A DNA stretch of 64,000 nucleotides from Sporosarcina aquimarina (GCF_019748715.1 NZ_JACLBZ010000025.1:1-64000), one strand, 5' to 3'; numbered from the stretch's first letter, positions 1 to 8,558 are shown. Notes: generated by a model not told the origin, from the letters alone. Translations and numbers: made by a program.

Positions 1-110
1 TTTGAACTCTAACTTTTGGGGTGCACGTCATGATCAACCGAGTACTGCTGTTTTTTTGTTGGAACCTTGTGTGGAATTCATGAATTTAATTTTCCTTTAC
101 GAAGCATGAG

Positions 111-173
111 GTGTAAAAGATGTTTGACAGACTATACATCTTATTTTATACTGGTGTCAAATAAGTTTTACAC
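111..173 (+). promoter_or_regulatory. Sigma-A promoter flanked by an inverted repeat, upstream of XRE regulator
   Basis: A consensus promoter is visible: TTGACA at 124-129, a 17-nt spacer, and TATACT at 147-152. It is bracketed by an imperfect inverted repeat with arms at 111-129 (GTGTAAAA, four unmatched bases, then TTTGACA) and 155-173 (its complement). The arms cover the -35 and the region just after the -10, the usual place for a repressor operator. The adjacent XRE protein is the natural candidate for binding it; that is inference. Bases 1-110 hold no gene that I can support. Confidence 0.65.
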
Positions 174-200
174 TAACTAGAAATTAAGGGTGCTGTTTTT

Positions 201-407
201 ATGGAAAATAAAATAAAAGAATATCGTGAAAAAAAGGGGATTTCTCAAGGAGGTTTAGCAGATCTATGTAATGTGAGCAGGCAAACGATTAATGCAATTG
301 AGAATAACAAATATGATCCCAGCTTACAATTAGCTTTTAATCTTGCGAAGACTTTAGGTGTTACAGTCGATGATTTATTTTTGAGTGAAGGGGAGATTGA
401 AAAATGA
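201..407 (+). CDS. XRE-family HTH transcriptional regulator
   Basis: A 68-residue protein made almost entirely of a Cro/C1-type helix-turn-helix (about residues 5-58). The family features QxxLADLxNVSRQTINAIENxKYDPSLxLAFxLAxxLGVxVDDLF are readable. It has no effector domain, so it probably acts as a simple DNA-binding repressor. The stop overlaps the start of the next gene (ATGA), so the two are translated together, a common arrangement for small XRE proteins paired with a membrane protein. It probably autoregulates through the inverted repeat flanking its promoter. The family is clear; the role of the pair is unknown. Confidence 0.9.
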   Translation: MENKIKEYREKKGISQGGLADLCNVSRQTINAIENNKYDPSLQLAFNLAKTLGVTVDDLFLSEGEIEK

Positions 408-802
408 AAACTCGAAAATTAGGCGCCATTATAATTGGAACTGCTACTTTGATTGTGGTCGGCTATTCCATTTTTAAATTTATTACCGAGAGAGAGTTTG
501 GGTTCAATGAAGTGATAACAATCGGGGCGTTGTTGATGATGTTTTTCTCTGCAATTACTTGGGGGAATAAAGAAGAGAAAGACGGAATATTGCCAGAGGA
601 AGAGCTTGGGCAAATGATTATGGAGAAAAGTTCAAAAGTAAGTTATTTTGTTCTAGTATTCTTTATTTTGATAGCCGTGGCTGCCGATAAAATGGTAAAT
701 GGTACAGTGAATATTTTTCTATTAGGTATTTTAGGTTTAGCGATGGTGATCTTGCCGTTTGTTGAATTTTTGATCGCCAAAAAATACCAATGGGTCTGTT
801 AA
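404..802 (+). CDS. Small integral membrane protein paired with XRE regulator (DUF2178-like)
   Basis: A 132-residue protein with four hydrophobic segments, at about residues 10-28, 35-52, 77-95 and 100-122, with a charged stretch between the second and third (KEEKDGILPEEELGQMIMEKSS). This layout resembles the DUF2178-type membrane proteins often encoded after small XRE regulators in Bacillota. There is no catalytic motif. Its start overlaps the regulator stop by 4 bp, so co-expression is nearly certain. The function is unknown. Confidence 0.7.
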   Translation: MKTRKLGAIIIGTATLIVVGYSIFKFITEREFGFNEVITIGALLMMFFSAITWGNKEEKDGILPEEELGQMIMEKSSKVSYFVLVFFILIAVAADKMVNGTVNIFLLGILGLAMVILPFVEFLIAKKYQWVC

Positions 803-903
803 TTTATGGATAACTTCATTTGATTCTCATAGTTTTGTATTTAAATGCTTATCCATATAAAGAAATTTTTGTTTTACTAAAATTGCAAATATATTAAAAT
901 GTA

Positions 904-951
904 TTGACTTTTCTAATCACTCTTTGCTAAGTTATTATGTATACATAATAA
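904..951 (+). promoter_or_regulatory. Likely brnQ promoter region with a perfect 20-bp palindrome
   Basis: TTGACT at 904-909 is a good -35 element; the -10 is weak (TAAGTT at 928-933). Directly overlapping and following it is a perfect 20-bp palindrome, TTATTATGTATACATAATAA, at 932-951. It lies where a repressor would block the -10 and start site, just ahead of the T-box leader. It could also form a DNA cruciform or RNA hairpin at the 5' end of the transcript. The binding protein is unknown. Confidence 0.5.
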
Positions 952-1216
952 TCAGTGACGAGAAAGAGTAAGAGAAGAACCCTGTTCTCCAGAGAGTCGG
1001 CGTTTGGTGAAAGTCGATGGGCAGATCTTATCCGAAAATCATCTCCGAGATGCAAAGTTGAAAATAGTAAACTTTGACGGTTTTCCACCGTTAAATGGAG
1101 CGCGTATGATAGTACGCTGACTGAGAGTCGGATTGTTTCTTTTTAATGAAACGTGCGGAATATGGGTGGTATCGCGAGCATAAACTCGTCCCTATTTAGG
1201 GGCGGGTTTTTTTATG
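952..1216 (+). ncRNA. T-box riboswitch, isoleucine-type, upstream of brnQ
   Basis: This is a tRNA-sensing leader. The AGTA motif (967-970) and the distal stem-I sequence GGTGAAAGTC (about 1006-1015) are visible. The specifier region reads GAAAATCATCTCC; ATC (1038-1040, with a second ATC directly after) is an isoleucine codon. The T-box antiterminator sequence GGGTGGTATCGCG (1164-1176) contains the UGGN bulge as TGGT, fitting a tRNA with discriminator A. The terminator hairpin at about 1184-1214 ends in a run of T. Uncharged tRNA-Ile should favour antitermination and expression of the branched-chain amino acid transporter. Both the type and the downstream gene agree. Confidence 0.92.
1184..1214 (+). 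terminator. T-box terminator hairpin
   Basis: CTCGTCCCTA pairs with TAGGGGCGGG (two G-U pairs) and is followed by seven T. The 5' arm is shared with the antiterminator, the standard mutually exclusive arrangement of T-box leaders. Confidence 0.85.
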
Positions 1217-1240
1217 TGAAAAATAGAGGAGCGGTGCATC

Positions 1241-1279
1241 ATGATAAACAAAGACAACATACGAGGTGGATTAAGTTGA
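1241..1279 (+). CDS. Possible 12-residue leader peptide overlapping the brnQ start
   Basis: An ATG at 1241 has a strong ribosome binding site (GAGGAGCGG, 1225-1233). It opens a frame of 12 codons, MINKDNIRGGLS, whose TGA stop (1277-1279) overlaps the TTG start of brnQ at 1276 (TTGA). Both isoleucines use the rare ATA codon. The arrangement would couple brnQ translation to the short frame. It may instead be chance or an old N-terminus. No family match can be claimed. Confidence 0.4.
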   Translation: MINKDNIRGGLS

Positions 1280-2577
1280 GTAGGAAGAATGTGTTTTTTG
1301 CTGGGTTTATGCTTTTTTCTTTATTTTTCGGGGCGGGAAATCTTATCTTTCCGCCACTCCTTGGTTTAGAATCGGGGAGCAATTTTGGACCAGCGATTGC
1401 CGGTTTTCTCATCACGGGAGTCCTGCTTCCATTCATGGCGATCATGGCAATTGCCTTGTCTGATAACGGATTACTATCGATGGGAAGCCGAGTACATCGT
1501 ATGTTTGGCATGGTTTTTGCAATTATTATCTATATGTCAATCGGGGCTTTTTATGGTATACCAAGAGCCTCCAACGTAGCGTACGAGCTGGGTTTCAAAC
1601 AAGTCTTTCATGCCCAAGGATGGTTCCCGCTGCTTGTGTTCTCCTTGTTATTTTTTGTATTGACTTATTTTATCAGCTTGAATCCTAAGAAAATCGTTGA
1701 TCGGATCGGTCAGCTCTTAACACCTATTTTATTGCTAGTTTTAGGTATGTTAGTTGTTCAGGCTTTTGTTAAATTCGATAACATCGCCTCTTCACCAGAA
1801 GGGGATTATGTATCAATTCCATTTGTTAAAGGATTCTTGGAAGGATATTTTACAATGGACGCGGTCGCCGCTTTGGCATTCGGAATTGTTGTGATCAATG
1901 CCTTGAAAGATAAAGGTGCGAAATCCAAGTCAGAACTGGTTAAAGGTGCATTTGGAGCTGCTTTCATAGCTGGACTTGGACTGGCTATTGTTTATTTCTC
2001 CCTAGGATGGATCGGCAGAGTGATACCGAAGAATAACAGTTTTGAAAATGGTGCAGAAATCTTAACCGAAGCTGCAAAGTTATTGTTCCCAAGCGGCGGT
2101 GGTTTTCTATTTGGTTTAATTGTAATATTGGCATGCCTGACGACTTGTGTCGGTCTGATTAACGCTTGTTCGAGATTCTTTAATGAAATATATCCAAAGC
2201 TAAGTTACCAGGCATATGTCGCTATTTTCGTATTGACCGGCTTGGTCGTGTCTAATTTGGGATTAAACTTAATTCTTGAATTGGCAACGCCTTTATTGGT
2301 GTTTATTTATCCGATTGCTATAGTCTTGGTTATACTTTCTTTATTTCAGCATTTTGCGGGTGGAGGCAAGATGATGTACCGGCTTTCGGTAATCGTGACC
2401 TCAATTTATGCGTTATACCAAGTATTGATCAGTCTCGGTTTTAAACTTGACGTCTTAACTAGTTTGCTGGGAGTAGCCCCATTCTTTGAACGAGGGCTGG
2501 GCTGGGTCTTGCCTGCGTTTGTTGCTGCCTTGGTTGGATATGTAATGGATAAGTCCGGCCGGCAAGTTCGCGAATGA
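1276..2577 (+). CDS. brnQ: Branched-chain amino acid:cation symporter BrnQ
   Basis: The protein is 433 residues and about 12 hydrophobic segments span its length. It opens with SRKNVFFAGFMLFSLFFGAG followed by NLIFPP, the N-terminal signature of LIVCS-family importers of leucine, isoleucine and valine. An in-frame GTG/ATG further upstream lies inside the T-box and cannot be the start. I chose the TTG at 1276, six bases after AGGTGG, because it places the conserved N-terminus correctly. Expression is set by the isoleucine T-box, so the cell makes the importer when isoleucyl-tRNA is scarce. A terminator follows. Confidence 0.92.
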   Translation: MSRKNVFFAGFMLFSLFFGAGNLIFPPLLGLESGSNFGPAIAGFLITGVLLPFMAIMAIALSDNGLLSMGSRVHRMFGMVFAIIIYMSIGAFYGIPRASNVAYELGFKQVFHAQGWFPLLVFSLLFFVLTYFISLNPKKIVDRIGQLLTPILLLVLGMLVVQAFVKFDNIASSPEGDYVSIPFVKGFLEGYFTMDAVAALAFGIVVINALKDKGAKSKSELVKGAFGAAFIAGLGLAIVYFSLGWIGRVIPKNNSFENGAEILTEAAKLLFPSGGGFLFGLIVILACLTTCVGLINACSRFFNEIYPKLSYQAYVAIFVLTGLVVSNLGLNLILELATPLLVFIYPIAIVLVILSLFQHFAGGGKMMYRLSVIVTSIYALYQVLISLGFKLDVLTSLLGVAPFFERGLGWVLPAFVAALVGYVMDKSGRQVRE

Positions 2578-2657
2578 AATGAAAGAACCGATTGGAGTAG
2601 GAGGGCCCTAGTTTATCCTTCCACAGGTTTATATTGTGGATTTTTAAGTATAGATGA

Positions 2658-2696
2658 AGCCTGCTGTCTCAATGTAATGCAAGATAGCAGGCTTTT
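2658..2696. terminator. Intrinsic terminator between brnQ and the phzF-like gene
   Basis: AGCCTGCTGTCT pairs with AGATAGCAGGCT around a 12-nt loop and is followed by TTTT on the plus strand. It ends brnQ and may also serve the convergent gene. Confidence 0.8.
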
Positions 2697-2719
2697 ATCA
2701 ATTACACGTGTGCCCTACT

Positions 2720-3625
2720 TTATTTATCTTCTAAATAAACATCAAATTCTTTAACATACACTGCGTTTCCTGTTATTTCAATATCGTAGGACTCATTGTT
2801 TTTCGTAACATTCACCATGACCCTGCCGTCTTTTTCAATTTCATGACCTTGTTCTACTATAATATTTAGGGATTCTTCAAATCTGTCGCTTTTTATGTAT
2901 TTGGCAAAAAATGCACCCATTACCCCCGAAGCAGTGCCTGTTACTGCGTCCTCCACAGTACCTGAAAACGGCGAGGAGAAATGTCGAGCATGCATATCAG
3001 CATCAGAGTCATATGCTTCCGTACAAAATGGATGAACAGAGGATTTTGGTATTTCTTTTAAGATAGCAGGAAAAACATTATTATTTGGTTTCATTCGTTT
3101 AAATGCCTCAAGATGTTTTATTGGAATTAATAGCGTCCAATTACCTGTGCTGCCATATAGGATAGGTAAGTCTCCATCGATATCTGATTCATTTAATCCT
3201 ATTGAACTAGCTAAATCTTCTCTGGAACCGTTGAATTCATTAAATAGGGGAGAGGCTTGTTTCATTGTTATAAAAGTTTCACCTTCCGTAGATAATTTAA
3301 CGTTTATTGGTAAAATTCCTGCCTTTGTTTCAATTGTGAAATTCGTTTTTTCATCTAATAAACCTTTTGATATTAATGAATAAACAGTTGCCATTGTCGC
3401 GTGACCACATAAGTTCATTTCGTGTCCGGGTGTAAAAAAACGTATTCTAAAGTCAGCAACTTCCGACTTAACCGGAAATGCTGTCTCATTAAACCCCACT
3501 TTGAAAGCAATTTCTTGCATTTGAGCATCCGTCAATTCATCCCCATTTAATACTACTCCCGCAGCATTTCCCTTATTAGGCTCTTTACTAAACGCATCGT
3601 AATGATAAACCTTTATAGATTTCAC
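2720..3625 (-). CDS. PhzF-family isomerase/epimerase
   Basis: A 301-residue cytoplasmic protein of the PhzF fold, two similar half-barrels with an active site between them. The catalytic glutamate is at residue 47 in GFNETAFP. Other family blocks are [18 protein letters not shown] (about 62-79) and [15 protein letters not shown] (about 226-240). Start: GTG at 3625 after GGAGGAA. Family members include phenazine biosynthesis PhzF and many uncharacterised isomerases. No phenazine genes are nearby, so the substrate is unknown. It stands alone between terminators. Confidence 0.85.
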   Translation of the reverse strand: MKSIKVYHYDAFSKEPNKGNAAGVVLNGDELTDAQMQEIAFKVGFNETAFPVKSEVADFRIRFFTPGHEMNLCGHATMATVYSLISKGLLDEKTNFTIETKAGILPINVKLSTEGETFITMKQASPLFNEFNGSREDLASSIGLNESDIDGDLPILYGSTGNWTLLIPIKHLEAFKRMKPNNNVFPAILKEIPKSSVHPFCTEAYDSDADMHARHFSSPFSGTVEDAVTGTASGVMGAFFAKYIKSDRFEESLNIIVEQGHEIEKDGRVMVNVTKNNESYDIEITGNAVYVKEFDVYLEDK

Positions 3626-3788
3626 AACACATTCCTCCGCTGGTGATATTAAGATTCTTTATATTTTACCCTTACTACTTTCCGAATTATTCTTCTCATG
3701 TTTACAATGATTGTTATCGGCTAAGGTATGTCTTGGGTTAGCATTCAATCTCATCTGATTAAATTAGCGAATAGCATCTTATGAAGAA

Positions 3789-3818
3789 GGGAGGAAGGTC
3801 CTCTTTAACCTTCCTCCC
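3789..3818 (-). terminator. Terminator downstream of the MMPL gene
   Basis: GGGAGGAAGG pairs perfectly with CCTTCCTCCC around a 10-nt loop. It lies just past the stop of the minus-strand MMPL gene. Confidence 0.7.
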
Positions 3819-3845
3819 TAGTTATTTTCTGATTACCCAATTAGT

Positions 3846-5993
3846 TTACTTGCCTGCATGTCGGTTCTGACCGTGGGAACGATATAATCCTTTCCCGAAC
3901 GGCAGCCACCAATTCCATTTGCCGAACAGCTTCATCAGACTCGGTACGAGCAACAATCGGATGATTGTCGCATCGATCGCTACTGCAATGGCGATTCCGA
4001 CACCGATCTGTTTCACTGGCATGACGTCCGTAAAGGCGAAAGCTCCAGTCAAGACGATCATGATGAGTGCAGCGGACGTAATGACTTTACTCGTTGTTGC
4101 GAGTCCTTCTACAGTCGATTTATCGTTATCAAATGAATAAGAGAACTCTTCCTGCATCCGCGAAATTAAGAATACTTCATAGTCCATGCTCAACCCAAAC
4201 ACTAAGCTAAAGACGATGACCGGAATAATGAGCGCGACCGTTCCAGGGTGCAAGCCGAAATGGCCGTACTGGAAAATATACACGAGTATTCCGAACGTAG
4301 CGGACAACCCTAGAATATTCATCAAAATCGCTTTGATTGGGATGATTAAGGAACGGAAAGCGAACATCAAGATGAAGAATGTTGAAACTACAATGATGAG
4401 CAACACATAGACGATATGATCTGCGATTTCATCGAAGATCTCCTGATTGAAACGAGGCTCACCGCCAATCAATAAGTTCCAGTGCGTATCTTTAGCGGAC
4501 CAGTTCCGAACCCAATCTTGTGCTTCATTGGAACTGCCGGAAGCATTCAGCGTAACAGGAACGAGCAATCTGTTGCCGTCTATAAAACTTTTCATGACAG
4601 GATTCAGCTGTTCGTCCATCCCCGGTGCCATCATCGACTGCTCCCATTGATCGGGGGTTTCGATGCCGCTTACCGTGAAAATCGTTGAAACATCTTGGAC
4701 TAGAGGGTCTTCCGTCACTTGTTCTTCGAGTTTCTTCAAGTCAGCCAGTCCGTCTGAATTCTCCCAGCCGCCAGAACGCTCAGCCAACAAGAAAACTGTA
4801 CTTTCATTATCCAAGCCAAATGTTTCTTGTATCTGTTCAAACGCCAGGCGTGTATCGAATGATTCCGGCAACGAATCAATCTGCGGAATCGTAAGCTCCA
4901 TATTGCGCACAGGAATTAACGCGATCGCCAATAGAACAAAGGCGACAATTGCAATCGACACAGGTCGTTTAATCACTGCATTCGCAAATTTGCGCCAACC
5001 GTTTGCTTCTTCACCGCGATCCTTCAGCAATCGTCCTTTATGGATACGATCACCAAGCATCAATAGTACAGAAGGTAATAAAGTAAGCGAAGCAACGACC
5101 GCCATGCCGACAACGATCATCCCGCCAAGAGCGATATTTTCAAAGATATCGACTTTAATGAGCAACATTGCACCAAGTCCGATGAACACACAGACGGCAG
5201 AGAAGATAATCGAACGTCCTGCGGTCCGAATCGTCATGATCAAGGAATCGGAAAAGCTCCGCTTCTTCAACTCTTCCCGATAACGGCTAATGAACAATAA
5301 AGCAAAATCAATACTGAGCGCGAGACCGAGCATCGGCACGATATTCAGCACAAAAATAGACAAATCGACTTGATTGCCAAGTAGTGCGAGCACACCAAGC
5401 GAAGAAACGACCGTTCCGATCCCAACCAATAAAGGAACGACAGAAGCAACGACCGTCCCGAATGCAAACAGCAAGACGATAATGGCAATCGGCAATCCAA
5501 TGGCCTCGGCAGTCATTAAGTCACGCTGACTTGCTTTGTTGATATCGTGTTCAAACGCGCCTCCGCCGGTTAACGTAATTCCTTTTTCGCCTTCGAATGA
5601 TTCTCGAATATCGTCCACCACTTGCGGCATATCTTCGGGTTCTTTCTTAAATTGCAGCATCGCGTAGGAAAGCCCTTCTGAATACTGATCCTTTTCGTCC
5701 AAAGGAGAGACAATTTCAGATTTAATGTCAAGTGTGTCCAGCTTTGAAAGAGTGGATTTGATATCTTCATCGGACTTTTCGTCAAAAACTAAAAACAACG
5801 TCTCCGCAGGCAACCCAAAGTCCTCTGAGACAATCTTCATAACTTTTTCATGTTCACCGTCTACTCTGAAACCATCACCCGCGAGTAAACCGGGCAGTTG
5901 GATGGCGAAGTAGGTCATTACGCCAAACAGTAAAACCCAAAAGGCGAGAATCCATTTATAGGACTTCGTCACGAACTTTGCAAAGCTATGCAC
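3846..5993 (-). CDS. MMPL-family RND-type membrane transporter (YdfJ-like)
   Basis: A 715-residue transporter with the RND layout. TM1 is near the N-terminus, followed by a large external loop, then five TMs (about 170-350), a second external loop and five more TMs to the end. The motif SIDFALLFISRYREEL near residue 260 and its repeat GLSMDYEVFLISRMQEE near 615 carry the paired acidic residues typical of MMPL proton relays. I chose GTG at 5993 (AGGAGGAATTATC upstream) because the residues encoded before it are not conserved in character. Members export lipids or drugs; the cargo here is unknown. Confidence 0.85.
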   Translation of the reverse strand: MHSFAKFVTKSYKWILAFWVLLFGVMTYFAIQLPGLLAGDGFRVDGEHEKVMKIVSEDFGLPAETLFLVFDEKSDEDIKSTLSKLDTLDIKSEIVSPLDEKDQYSEGLSYAMLQFKKEPEDMPQVVDDIRESFEGEKGITLTGGGAFEHDINKASQRDLMTAEAIGLPIAIIVLLFAFGTVVASVVPLLVGIGTVVSSLGVLALLGNQVDLSIFVLNIVPMLGLALSIDFALLFISRYREELKKRSFSDSLIMTIRTAGRSIIFSAVCVFIGLGAMLLIKVDIFENIALGGMIVVGMAVVASLTLLPSVLLMLGDRIHKGRLLKDRGEEANGWRKFANAVIKRPVSIAIVAFVLLAIALIPVRNMELTIPQIDSLPESFDTRLAFEQIQETFGLDNESTVFLLAERSGGWENSDGLADLKKLEEQVTEDPLVQDVSTIFTVSGIETPDQWEQSMMAPGMDEQLNPVMKSFIDGNRLLVPVTLNASGSSNEAQDWVRNWSAKDTHWNLLIGGEPRFNQEIFDEIADHIVYVLLIIVVSTFFILMFAFRSLIIPIKAILMNILGLSATFGILVYIFQYGHFGLHPGTVALIIPVIVFSLVFGLSMDYEVFLISRMQEEFSYSFDNDKSTVEGLATTSKVITSAALIMIVLTGAFAFTDVMPVKQIGVGIAIAVAIDATIIRLLLVPSLMKLFGKWNWWLPFGKGLYRSHGQNRHAGK

Positions 5994-6121
5994 GATAATT
6001 CCTCCTATCTGTTCAAACCAATCTATGTAATGATCGATACGAGCCGAGATTGTAAGTTCAATGACTATCATAACGAAGAACTGCATGAAAGTCTTGCGTG
6101 ATTAGTTGGAGAAACACAAAA

Positions 6122-6148
6122 AAACCACTCCCTAAAAGGAAGTGGTTT
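6122..6148 (-). terminator. Terminator of the cold-shock gene
   Basis: AAACCACTTCC/GGGAGTGGTTT hairpin, read on the minus strand, followed by a run of T. It lies just after the csp stop codon. Confidence 0.85.
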
Positions 6149-6159
6149 GTGAAGTTAAA

Positions 6160-6360
6160 TTAGTTTTTAGTAACGTTAGTTGCTTGAAGTCCGCGTTGTC
6201 CTTGTTCGATTTCGAAAGACACGTCTTGACCTTCTTCAAGAGTTTTGAACCCGTCGCCTTGGATAGCGGAGAAGTGTACGAATACATCGTCGCCATCTTC
6301 ACGTTCGATGAAGCCATAACCTTTTTCTGCGTTAAACCATTTTACTTTACCTTGTTCCAT
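6160..6360 (-). CDS. Cold-shock protein (CspA/CspB family)
   Basis: A 66-residue single OB-fold nucleic-acid chaperone. RNP1 is KGYGFIE (about residues 13-19) and RNP2 is VFVHF (about 26-30). The start is ATG at 6360 behind CACGAGGAGGAAACAAAC. It binds single-stranded RNA/DNA and melts secondary structure in the cytoplasm. About 150 bases upstream, before the pit stop codon, are non-coding and probably include the long 5' leader usual for this family; I see no clear Rfam-type motif there. It is transcribed alone, with its own terminator. Confidence 0.95.
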   Translation of the reverse strand: MEQGKVKWFNAEKGYGFIEREDGDDVFVHFSAIQGDGFKTLEEGQDVSFEIEQGQRGLQATNVTKN

Positions 6361-6518
6361 GTTTGTTTCCTCCTCGTGTACAGTTGTGTACACATTGTAT
6401 TACTATCCTTGCTCAATTCTTGAAAACGGTCGAGATGAAATCGTAGACCAACGTCGAACAAAAATAATTCTTCTTTATCATAACAGGAAATATCAGACAT
6501 TGCAAGTTAAAAGTTTAC

Positions 6519-7517
6519 TTATAAGAAAAGCGCTAATGTTTTATAAACAATGGCCGCGACGACTGCGGAGATCGGCATGGTGATGACCCATGTCAAAACG
6601 ATTGTTTGGGCGACTCCCCATTTTACACCTTTCAAGCGCTGTGCAGACCCAACCCCCATGATGGATGAGGAGATGACGTGCGTCGTGCTGACAGGCAGGT
6701 GAAGGAGTGTAGCTCCAAAAATGATCGCAGCTGAGTTCAAATCTGCCGCAATTCCGTGAATCGGCCGGATTTTCATGATTTTACCGCCGACCGTCTTGAT
6801 AATTTTATAGCCGCCAATAGATGTTCCGATTCCCATCGAAGTGGCCGCAGCAATCCGTACCCAGAGCTGGATGTCATCTGATGTTTGCAGTTCGGCCGCA
6901 ATGAGTGCCATCGTGATGATCCCCATCGCTTTTTGCGCATCATTCGTACCGTGCGTGAACGATTGGATCGCGGCGGTCCCGATTTGCATATAGCGAATTC
7001 GTTTATTCGCTTTGAATAAATTACGGTTCTTCAACAAAGCCCGCAGTATCGTCATGACGATAAAACCACCGACTAATGCAATGACCGGGGAAAGAATGAG
7101 CGCTTGGATAATCTTGATGAATCCACTGTAGTTCAGAATACCAAAGCCGGCCGCTGCAATGGCGGCGCCTGCAATGGAGCCGATCAAGGCATGGGAAGAA
7201 CTGGAGGGTATTCCGAAATACCAAGTCACCAAGTTCCAGATGATGGCGGAAACGAGAGCCGCCAGAATGACAAGGGAACCATTTTCCAATAAAAAGGGGT
7301 CTACGATATCTTTCGTAATGGTTTTGGCTACTCCTGTAAAAGTCAGTGCCCCGACAAAGTTCATTGCTGCCGCCATCAAGATCGCAGTCCGTGGTTTCAA
7401 TGCACGGGTAGAGACAGAAGTAGCAATGGCATTTGCTGTATCGTGAAAACCATTGATGAAGTCGAATGCTAAAGCAAATACAACAACGAGAATGGTTAAT
7501 ATGAGAATCATATCCAT
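6519..7517 (-). CDS. pit: PiT-family inorganic phosphate transporter
   Basis: A 332-residue membrane protein with about 10 TMs. Both PiT signatures are present: NGFHDTANAIATS near residues 22-34 and FTHGTNDAQKAMG near 191-203, an inverted-topology repeat that binds phosphate and cation. It is a low-affinity metal-phosphate/proton or sodium symporter in the cell membrane. It starts 13 bases after the DUF47 gene with a GAGGAG site, so the pair is an operon. No terminator was seen before csp. Confidence 0.93.
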   Translation of the reverse strand: MDMILILTILVVVFALAFDFINGFHDTANAIATSVSTRALKPRTAILMAAAMNFVGALTFTGVAKTITKDIVDPFLLENGSLVILAALVSAIIWNLVTWYFGIPSSSSHALIGSIAGAAIAAAGFGILNYSGFIKIIQALILSPVIALVGGFIVMTILRALLKNRNLFKANKRIRYMQIGTAAIQSFTHGTNDAQKAMGIITMALIAAELQTSDDIQLWVRIAAATSMGIGTSIGGYKIIKTVGGKIMKIRPIHGIAADLNSAAIIFGATLLHLPVSTTHVISSSIMGVGSAQRLKGVKWGVAQTIVLTWVITMPISAVVAAIVYKTLALFL

Positions 7518-7530
7518 TAACTATTACTCC

Positions 7531-8151
7531 TCACGCGTTTCGCATTATGATCGTTTCAATAGTGTTCGCTACATCTTGGCAATAATCTGCGACTTCTTCG
7601 AGCAATTCGTACAGATCCTTCAATTGAATAATTCGGATAGGGTCTTTTTCTCGAATGAATAATTGTTTGATGGACGTCCGAAGCACGTCATCACACACGC
7701 GTTCATATTCTTTGATCTGCACGGCATGCGTCCGCATTTCGACGAGCTTCTTCTTCGTCAGAAGTTCCATCGCTTTGACGATTTCGTCTGTGCTTTTGAC
7801 AATATTGCTCATGAACTTCTGCATGTATTCATCAATTTCAATAAGTGAAAACATCTCCAGATTACCGAGGAAATGCTCAATTCCATCCAAAATATCATCC
7901 ATTTTTATCGCTAGCTGCAAGATATCTTCTCTTTCGATCGGAGTCATGAATGATGTATTGAGCTTGGTGATCAGCTCATGGATCAGTGTGTCACCAGCAG
8001 TCTCATAGGCTTTCATTTGAATGCTGACTTCTTTCAGATCAGCTATTGTTTCGACTTTGAAGTCATCCGCATAGTGCAACGATTCTTGTACGTGTTTTGC
8101 AATATCCAATAAAGCAGTGAAGAACGGATCGGGTTTTCGTGGACTTAACAT
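7531..8151 (-). CDS. DUF47 PhoU-like Pit accessory protein (YkaA-like)
   Basis: A 206-residue, highly helical cytoplasmic protein of the DUF47/PhoU_div family. Residues such as ETAGDTLIHELITKLNTSFMTP and REDILQLAIKMDDILDGIEHF form the characteristic acidic metal-binding helices. It is the first gene of the operon, directly before pit. Proteins of this family accompany PiT transporters widely and are thought to modulate their activity. The start ATG at 8151 follows GGAGGAAAATACA. Confidence 0.92.
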   Translation of the reverse strand: MLSPRKPDPFFTALLDIAKHVQESLHYADDFKVETIADLKEVSIQMKAYETAGDTLIHELITKLNTSFMTPIEREDILQLAIKMDDILDGIEHFLGNLEMFSLIEIDEYMQKFMSNIVKSTDEIVKAMELLTKKKLVEMRTHAVQIKEYERVCDDVLRTSIKQLFIREKDPIRIIQLKDLYELLEEVADYCQDVANTIETIIMRNA

Positions 8152-8349
8152 GTATTTTCCTCCATCTATTGTTGGAATCGATTGTGTAACTAAATTTAGC
8201 GAGGGACTCTAGCTTGTGAAAGTGGTGAAAGGAATTTCAGGTTAAATACACCTTAGCGCATTTGATTTACTCATCATACCAAAATATTTGTATAAAAAGA
8301 TAGCGAATCGTGTAGAATTTTGGCATTTATATTTATTCAGCAGAAGAGC

Positions 8350-8545
8350 CTTACTTCTATAGGTGGGTGGTGAGATGAATATGATCCAATTCCCTGTTCT
8401 GTGGGTGTTCAAACGCTCGCTGAACAATAGAAGTACACAGGCTAAGATCACCACATCCTGTGGCAAAGGTTAACTGACCTGCTTCACGCGGGCCTAAGCA
8501 CAATTAAAAATCTGTACGCAATTACGCCGAAGCGTAATTGATGCA
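8350..8545. ncRNA. Candidate structured RNA or remnant element in intergenic region
   Basis: This 480-bp gap between divergent genes has no convincing protein frame but carries many complementary segments. They are TACTTCTAT (8352-8360)/ATAGAAGTA (8427-8435); GTGGTGA (8367-8373)/TCACCAC (8448-8454); CCTGT (8393-8397)/ACAGG (8437-8441); TGTTCA (8406-8411)/TGAACA (8421-8426); CCTGC (8478-8482)/GCGGG (8488-8492); and a 9-bp stem CAATTACGC/GCGTAATTG with a CGAA loop (8519-8540). The first two pairings cross, so a pseudoknot or alternative folds are possible. There is no T-run directly after the last hairpin. The strand is uncertain and no named family is recognised. Confidence 0.4.
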
Positions 8546-8558
8546 GAACTTCAGAAAA

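Noticed and set aside
1153-1275. In-frame upstream extension of brnQ
   Set aside because: It starts inside the T-box antiterminator and would translate the terminator; the conserved N-terminus begins at the TTG at 1276.
4663-5283. 206-codon open frame on the plus strand
   Set aside because: It lies wholly antisense to the MMPL gene and has no ribosome site or family features.
8242-8466. 74-codon minus-strand frame in the 8.2-8.6 kb gap
   Set aside because: No ribosome site, no family, and it overlaps the strongly self-complementary segment.
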